In this document: positions 52,501-61,500 of the stretch, one piece after another
How positions within the stretch are numbered: the first letter of the stretch is position 1
Layout of the letters: each line of letters opens with the position of its first letter
Assembly (NCBI RefSeq): GCF_007858255.1
Contig: NZ_VFEU01000006.1
Span: 62,001 to 126,000, forward strand
Length of the DNA: 64,000 nucleotides
Reading direction: 5' to 3'
DNA from: Pseudomonas rhodesiae
GTDB lineage: Bacteria; Pseudomonadota; Gammaproteobacteria; Pseudomonadales; Pseudomonadaceae
Position numbers and translations under genes: made by a program
Notes under the pieces: generated by a model
Told to the model about the DNA's origin: nothing
The model's database searches: none
Seen by the model: the letters and a program-made list of their open reading frames with translations, nothing else

Positions 52501-55500
52501 CCGCACGCGAGTGCCAGGTGGCCGCGATCTGGGCCGAAGTGCTGGGCGTGGCCCAGGTCGGTCTGTCGGATCACTTCTTTGAAATCGGCGGGCACTCGTT
52601 GCTGGCGACACGCGTTGTGTCTCGCGTGCGCCAGGCATTGGCAATCGATGTGCCACTCAAAGCGTTGTTCGAGCAGCCCGAGCTGGGGCGCTTTGTGCAG
52701 GCACTCTCCGACAGCGTGCTGGACGTGCAGCCGATTGCCCGCTGCGCGCGCGATCAACCGCTGGCATTGTCCTATGCCCAGGAGCGCCAGTGGTTCCTCT
52801 GGCAGTTGGAGCCTCACAGCGCGGTGTATCACATCCCCGCAGCCCTGCGCCTGCAAGGCGCACTGGACCGCCAGGCGCTGCAACGCAGTTTCGATGGCTT
52901 GCTTGCACGCCATGAAAGCCTGCGCACGGTGTTTGTCACGGAGGGTGAGCGCACCGTGCAGCGGATGGCTGCGCCAGCGGCGTTGCGGATCGAAGAGCAG
53001 ACCCTCGCTACTGATGATCCGGCCGTGGTGAGGGCCCAGGTCGAGGCGGCAATCGCCGAACCGTTCGATTTGCGCACTGGGCCGTTGTTGCGCGTCCGGT
53101 TGTTGCAACTGGCAGCGGATCAGCATGTGCTCGTCCTGGTGCTGCATCACATCGTCAGCGATGCCTGGTCGATGCAGGTGATGGTCGAGGAGCTGGTGCA
53201 GTCCTATGCCGCGCTTAAGCAGGGCCTGGAACCGCAGTTGCCAGCGCTGCCGATTCAGTATGCCGACTATGCGGTGTGGCAGCGCGACTGGTTGCAGGCC
53301 GGTGAGCAGGCGCGCCAGTTGGCCTATTGGCGTGAGCGTTTGGCCGGCGAGCAACGGGTGCTGGACTTGCCGCTCGATCATCCCCGCCCCCCGGCGCAAA
53401 GCCACCGCGGTGCGCGTGTGGAATGGCTGTTGGACCCCGCGTTGCTGGAGGCTTTGCAGGGCCTGGCCCAACGGCAAGGCGCGACGCTGTTTATGGTGTT
53501 GCTGGCTGCGTTCCAGGCATTGTTGTATCGCTATACCGGCCAGTCGGATATTCGCGTGGGCGTGCCGATTGCCAACCGTAACCGGGTGGAAACCGAGCGT
53601 TTGATCGGTTTTTTTGTCAACACTCAAGTCCTCAAGGCCGACATCAGCGGCGAGCTGTCGTTTGTCGAGCTGCTCCAGCAGGTCAAGCAGGCGGCCTTGG
53701 AAGCCCAGGCACATCAGGACCTGCCGTTCGAACAACTGGTCGAAGCGCTGCAGCCGGAACGCAGCCTGAGCCATAGCCCACTGTTTCAAGTGATGTTCAA
53801 CCATCAGATCGATGCGCGCGGCACTGCGGCGCCGCAGGCGATGGGGCTACAGGTTGATGCTCTGGAATGGGACAGCCACACCGCGCATTTCGATGTGAGC
53901 CTGGATACTCAGGAAACCGTCGATGGGCTTTGGGCGACATTGACCTACGCCACCGATCTGTTCGAGGCCGGCACGATTGAGCGTATGGCGCAACACTGGC
54001 TAAGCGTATTGCGGGCCGTGGTTGCACGCCCGAACGAACACCTTGCAGACCTGCCGATGCTGGGTGCCAGTGAGCGTCAGTGTCTTACGCAGACCTGGAA
54101 CGCCGGTGCACCGGCCGCGCCTTGGACGGGCGGGGTGCAGCGTCTGTTCGAGGCGCAGGCACGGCAGCGCCCACAGGCGGTAGCGTTGGTGCTCGATGGC
54201 GTATCGCTGAGCTATGCCGAGCTGAACCTGCAGGCCAATCGCCTGGCCCATTGCCTGGTGGCCCACGGCGTCGGGCCGCAAGTGCTGGTCGGGATTGCCG
54301 TTGAGCGCTCCTTCGCCATGGTGATCAGCCTGCTGGCAGTGCTCAAGGCGGGCGGGGCCTACGTGCCCCTCGACCCGAGTTACCCGCGCGAGCGTCTGGC
54401 CCACATGCTTGAAGACAGCGGTGTGCGTCTGGTGCTGACACACGCCCACGTGCCTATCGTGCTTCCCGAAGGGGTCGCAGCCTTGGCCATTGACCAGGCA
54501 GGACTGGCCGAGTACTCCGGTGAAGACCTGGCCGTGGCGGTCGGCGCGGATCATTTGGCCTATGTGATTTACACCTCCGGCTCTACCGGCAAACCCAAGG
54601 GCGTTGCCATCGACCATGGCGCCCTGAACGAATTCGCGAGTATTGCCGCCGGCTATTCGCAGCTGACGCCCCAGGACCGTGTGCTGCAATTCGCCACGCT
54701 TAACTTCGATGGTTTTGTCGAGCAACTGTATCCGGCCTTGACCCACGGCGCGGCGGTGGTCCTGCGTGGCGCGTCGCTATGGGACAGCGGCCGGCTGTAT
54801 ACCGAGATCCTGAGCCAGGGGATTACCCTGGCCGATTTGCCGACCGCCTATTGGCACCTGTTTGTGCTTGATTGCCTGGCCGCGGGGCCCCGTTCGTATG
54901 GTGCCTTGCGCCAAGTGCACATCGGCGGCGAAGCCATGCCGCTGGACGGGCCCGCACAATGGGTACGCGCTGGCCTGGGCCATGTGCGTCTGCTCAATAC
55001 CTATGGGCCGACCGAGGCGACGGTGGTGTCCAGTGTGCTGGATTGCAGCGCAGCGGATGAAGCCCTGAGCGCTACCGCCAGCCCTATTGGCCGCTCGTTG
55101 CCAGGGCGCGCCCTGTATGTCCTGGACCGCGATCTCAACCTCGCACCCCTGGGGGCGGTGGGCGAGTTGTATATCGGCAGCGCCTGCGGCCTGGCTCGTG
55201 GGTATTTGAATCGTGCGGCATTGACAGCCGAGCGTTTTGTCGCCAATCCGTTCGCTGACGCTGGCGAACGCCTGTACCGCACCGGCGACCTGGCCCGTTA
55301 TCGCGCCGACGGCGTGATCGAATACGTCGGGCGTGTCGATCATCAAGTCAAGATTCGTGGCTTCCGTATCGAATTGGGTGAGATCGAGACGTTGCTGCTG
55401 GCTCAGGCCAATGTCCGCGAAGCGGTGGTGCTGGCCGTCGATAACCAACTGCTCGCGTACCTGGTGGCGGATCAGCAGGAGACTGCGGCGCTGGGTGAAA

Positions 55501-58500
55501 CCCTCAAGGCGGTATTGCGTGAACAACTGCCGGATTACATGGTGCCGGCGCACCTGGTCTTTCTTGACCGCTTGCCGTTGAACCTCAATGGCAAGCTGGA
55601 TCGCCAAGCCCTGCCCAAGCCTGACGCGCATCTTTCGCAGCCGACCTGGGTGGCACCGGTCAGCGCCGTCGAGCAACAAGTGGCAGCGATCTGGGCCGAT
55701 ATTCTGGGGGTGGCACGGGTCGGGCTGACGGATCACTTCTTCGAGCTGGGCGGTCACTCGTTGCTGGCCATGCAGGTGACCTCGCGTCTTCGCCACGCGC
55801 TGGCCCTTGAGGTGCCGCTCAAATTGCTGTTCGAGCAGCCGCGCCTGCAAGGTTTCGTCGCAGCGTTACCCGCCTGCGAGGGGGCCGACCAAGGGCGCGC
55901 GCCGGCGCTGGTTGCGTTGCCGCGTGACGGTGGGGTACCGCTGTCATATGCCCAGGAGCGCCAGTGGTTCCTCTGGCAGTTGGACCCGGACAGCCGCGCC
56001 TATCACGTGCCGAGTGTGTTGCGCCTGAAGGGGCCGTTGGACATTGGCGCGCTGCAACGCAGCTTTGATCATCTGGTGGCCCGTCATGAGAGTCTGCGCA
56101 CCGTGCTGCGCCACGGCAGCGATGGCACCGTGCAAGTCGTGCGCGAGCCTGCGCCGGTGGTCATCAGTCACAGTAATGTCCAGGAAGCTGATCTGCAGAC
56201 GTGTGTGGAAGCGAAAATCGCCCTGACCTTCGATCTGGAGCAAGGGCCGCTGCTGCGCGTGGATCTGCTGCGCCTGGCCGAGGATGATCACGTACTGGTG
56301 CTGGTGCAGCACCATATCGTCTCCGACGGTTGGTCGATGCAGGTGATGGTCGAGGAATTGGTGCAGGTCTACGCCGCCTTTAGCCAAGGCCAAGAGGTGC
56401 GACTGCCGCCACTGCCGATTCAATATGCCGATTACGCAGTGTGGCAACGCCAGTGGATGGAGGCGGGCGAGAAGGCGCGTCAGCTGAGCTACTGGCGCGA
56501 GCTGCTGGGCGGTGAGCAACCGGTGCTGGAGCTGCCGTTCGATTATCAGCGCCCGGCGGAGCAGAGCCATCGCGGCGCGCGTTCGCACATAGAAATACCC
56601 ACGTCGCTGGTGGTCGACCTCAAAGCCCTGGCCCAGCGCGAAGGTGTAACGCTGTTCATGCTGTTGCTGGCCTCGTTCCAGGTTCTGTTGCACCGCTACA
56701 GTGGCCAACAGGACATTCGCGTTGGCGTGCCGATTGCCAACCGCAACCGTGTGGAAACCGAGCGTCTGATTGGTTTCTTCGTCAACACCCAGGTGCTCAA
56801 GGCCGATATCGATGGGCAAACCACTGTTGGCGGCTTGCTGCAGCAGGTCAAGCAGCGGTCGTTGGAGGCCCAGGCCCATCAGGACCTGCCCTTCGAGCAA
56901 TTGGTCGAAGCGCTGCAGCCAGAGCGCAGCCTCAGTCTGAACCCGTTATTCCAAGTCATGTTCAATCACCAGGCCGAACGACGGCAGGCGATGTCGACTG
57001 CGGCCTTGCATGAGCTGCGCGTCGAAGGGCTGGCCTGGGAAAGTCATACCGCACATTTCGATCTGGACCTGGATGTGCATGAGTCGAGCGAGGGGCTGGC
57101 AGCCTCTCTGGGCTACGCCACCGACCTGTTTACCGCCGCCACCATCGAGCGCATGGGCCGCCACTGGCACAACCTGTTGCAGGCAATGGTGGCCGACCCG
57201 CAGCAGAGCATCGGCCAGTTGAAATTGCTGGATGACGCGGAACAACAGCACATTCTGCACCTGTGGGACCGCAGCGATGCCGGCTTCTCGGCCCAGCGCC
57301 TGGTGCACGAATTGTTCGCCGACCGCGCCCAGGAAACCCCCGATGCCGTGGCGGTGAAGTTCGACACCCAAACCCTGACCTACGGCGAGCTGGACCGCCT
57401 GGCCAACCGCCTGGCCCATGCGTTGATTGCCCGTGGGGTTGGCGCCGAGGTTCGCGTGGCTATCGCCATGCCGCGCAGTGCCGAGATCATGGTGGCGTTC
57501 CTGGCAGTCATGAAGGCTGGCGGCGTGTATGTGCCGCTGGATATCGAATATCCGCGTGATCGCTTGTTGTACATGTTGGAGGACAGTCGAGCGCAACTGT
57601 TGCTCACCCACAGCAGCGCGTTGCCGCGACTGCCTTTGAGCGAGGGCCTGCAAACACTGGCCATCGACCATACCGACAGCTGGGCCGAGCACTGCGACAC
57701 CGCCCCCAATGTCGCACTGGACGGCGCCAACCTCGCCTACGTGATCTACACCTCCGGCTCCACCGGCATGCCCAAAGGCGTGGCGGTGGCCCACGGCCCG
57801 TTGGTGGCGCATATCATCGCCACTGGCGAGCGCTACGAAACCGGCCCGACCGACTGCGAACTGCACTTTATGTCGTTCGCCTTCGACGGTTCCCACGAAG
57901 GCTGGATGCACCCGCTGATCAACGGCGCCAGTGTGCTCATCCGCGACGACAGCCTGTGGCTGCCCGAGTACACCTACGAGCAGATGCACCGTCACCACGT
58001 GACCATGGCGGTGTTCCCGCCGGTGTACCTGCAACAACTGGCCGAGCATGCCGAGCGCGACGGCAACCCACCGAATGTGCGCGTGTACTGCTTTGGCGGC
58101 GATGCGGTGGCCCAGGCCAGTTACGACCTGGCCTGGCGCGCGCTGAAGCCGACGTACCTGTTCAACGGCTATGGCCCGACCGAAACCGTGGTCACGCCCT
58201 TGCTGTGGAAAGCGCGACGCGGCGACCCATGCGGCGCGGTGTACGCGCCCATCGGCACCTTGCTGGGCAACCGCAGCGGCTACGTACTGGACGCGCAACT
58301 CAACCTGCAACCCATCGGCGTGGCCGGTGAGTTGTACCTGGGCGGCGAGGGCGTGGCGCGGGGTTATCTGGAGCGCCCGGCACTGACCGCCGAGCGCTTT
58401 GTGCCGGACCCGTTCGGCAAACCCGGCAGCCGCGTGTACCGCAGCGGCGACCTGACCCGCGGGCGTGGGGATGGGGTGGTGGATTATCTCGGGCGTGTGG

Positions 58501-61500
58501 ACCACCAGGTGAAAATCCGTGGTTTCCGTATCGAACTGGGCGAGATCGAAGCGCGCCTGCGCGAGCAGGACAACGTTGGCGAAACCGTGGTGGTGGCCCA
58601 CGACGGCCCGTCCGGTAAGCAACTGGTGGCCTACGTGGTGCCGGCCCGCGCCACCGACCACGGCGCACTGCGCGACAACCTGCGCCGTGCCCTGAAAACC
58701 CGCCTGCCGGACTACATGGTGCCTACGCACTTTATGTTCCTGGCGCAGATGCCGCTGACCCCCAACGGCAAGCTCGACCGCAAGGGCCTGCCGGCGCCGG
58801 ACGCGAGCCTGATGCAGCAGACCTACGTGGCGCCCGAAACCGAGCTGGAACAACAGATCGCCGCGATCTGGGCCGAGGTGCTGCGCTTGCCCCAGGTGGG
58901 GGTGAACGACAACTTCTTTGAGCTGGGGGGCGACTCGATCATTTCGATCCAGGTGGTCAGCCGCGCGCGGCAGGCTGGTATTCGCTTCACGCCCAAGGAT
59001 TTGTTCCAGCACCAGACCGTGCAAAGCCTCGCCGCGGTAGCTCGTCAAGGCGAGGGCGCAGTGGTGCTCGATCAGTCCGCCTTGACCGGCGAGCTGGCGC
59101 TGCTGCCGATCCAACAGGCCTTTTTTGCCGATCAGATCCCTCAGCGTCACCACTGGAACCAGTCTGTGGTCCTGCGCCCGCACCAGCCGTTGCAGCCAGC
59201 TGTACTGGGCGCCGCGTTGCAGGCGTTGATCGTGCACCATGACGCCTTGCGCAGTGCGTTCGTCCACGGGGCGAGCGGTTGGAGCGCTGCCTACCGCGAT
59301 GCGGCGCAGCATCAGGCCGAGCAAGTACTGTGGCACGTCCAGGTGAACGATACCGAGGCGTTGGCAGCGCTGGGCGAACAGGCCCAGAGCAGTCTCGACC
59401 TGGGTACAGGCCCGCTGTTGCGTGTGGTGCTGGCGGACCTGGCCGACGGCTCGCAACGCTTGCTGCTGGTGATTCATCACTTGGTGGTGGACGGTGTTTC
59501 GTGGCGCATCCTGCTGGAAGATTTGCAAACAGCTTACCGCCAGATTGCTCAGGACGGCCGCGCGGTACTGCCGACCAAAACCACTTCGATTCGCGCCTGG
59601 GCTGAGCGGCTGCGCCGGTATGCCGGCAGTGCTGCGTTGCAACAGGAACTGGCCTGGTGGCAACAGCAGTTGCACGCTAGCCCGGACGGCCTGCCTGGAG
59701 CGAACCCACAGGCCAGCCTCAGTAACCGCCATGCCTTGAATGTAACGACCCACCTCGACCAACGCTGGACCCGACAGTTACTGCAGGAAGCCCCAAGCGC
59801 CTACCGCACCCAGATCAACGATCTGTTGCTGACGGCCCTGGCCCGGGTGATGGTGCGCTGGACGGGAACCCCGTCGATGCTGATCAGGCTGGAAGGTCAT
59901 GGCCGCGAAGACGTGTTCGATGACGTTGACCTGACGCGCACGGTCGGCTGGTTCACCAACCTCTACCCGCTGCAACTGGTGCCGGCGCCGAGCCTGGCGG
60001 ATTCGCTCAAGGGCATCAAGGAGCAACTGCGCGCCATTCCTGACAAGGGCCTGGGCTTCGGCGCGCTGCGCTACCTGGGCGATCATGCTGCGCAGCAAGC
60101 ATTGAGCCAACTGCCACGCCCGCGCATCACCTTCAACTACCTGGGCCAGTTCGACGGCAGTTTCGACGACGCCGGCCAAGGCAGTCTGTTTGCACCGTCG
60201 GGCGATGCTGCCGGTGCCGATCAAAGCCTCGACGCGCCACTGGGCAACTGGTTGGAAATCAACGGCCAGGTGTACGGCGGCGAGCTGAGCTTGAGCTGGA
60301 GTTTCAGCCGCGAGATGTTCGACGAGGCCACCGTGCAACGCTTGGCGGACGATTATGCCGAGGAGCTCAAGGCGCTGATTGAGCACTGTTGCCTGCCGAT
60401 CAATCGCGGCGTGACGCCGTCGGACTTTCCATTGGCCGGGCTGACTCAGGCGCAATTGGACACGTTGCCGCTGGTGTTGGCAGAGGTCGAGGACCTGTAT
60501 CCGTTGTCACCGATGCAGCAGGGCCTGTTGTTCCAGTCCTTGTACAGCGAGGGTTCGGGGGACTACATCAATCAGATGCGCGTGGATGTACGCGGTCTGG
60601 ATGTGCCGCGTTTTGAGCGCGCCTGGCAAGCGGCGGTGGATCGCCACGAGGTGCTGCGCAGTGGCTTCCTCTGGCAGGCTGAGTTGAACCAGCCATTGCA
60701 GGTGGTCTACAAGCATTTGCACGTGACAGTGGTGGAGCACGATTGGCAGGGGCGTGAGGATCGCGCCGCCGCGCTTGATGGCCTGGCCGCTACGCAACGC
60801 GCCCAGGGCTTTGCCCTGGAACAGGCGCCATTGCTGAATCTGGTGCTGGTGCGTACCGGGCCGTCCAATCATCATTTGATCTACACCCATCATCACATCC
60901 TGATGGATGGCTGGAGCGGTTCGCAGCTGTTTGGCGAGGTGCTGCAACACTATGCCGGGGAGCCTTTGCGTCCGGCGCTCGGGCGTTACCGTGATTACAT
61001 CGGTTGGTTGCAGGGCCAGGACAAAGTCGCCAGCGAAGGATTCTGGAAAACCCAGCTGGCCGCGTTGCAAGAACCCACACGCCTGGCCCGTGGCGCGTCG
61101 ACTGGCCTTGATGGGCTGCCGATGGCCAACGGTGAACACACACTTAACTTCGAACCGTCGCAGACCCAGCGCTTGAAAGCTTTTGCCCAGGGCCACAAAG
61201 TCACGCTCAACACGCTGGTGCAAAGCGCGTGGCTGCTGCTGTTGGCGCGCCAGACTGGCCAGGCGACTGTGGCCTTTGGCGCCACGGTGGCGGGGCGTCC
61301 GGCGCAATTGCAGGGAATCGAGCAGTTGGTCGGGTTGTTCATCAACACCCTGCCGGTGGTGGCTACCCCGGACCCGCAAATGTCGATCGGCCAATGGCTG
61401 CAGCAGATCCAGGCGCAAAATCTCAGGTTGCGCGAGCAGGAACATACCCCGTTGTTCGACGTACAACGCTGGGCTGGCTTAGGCGGCGAGGCGCTGTTCG

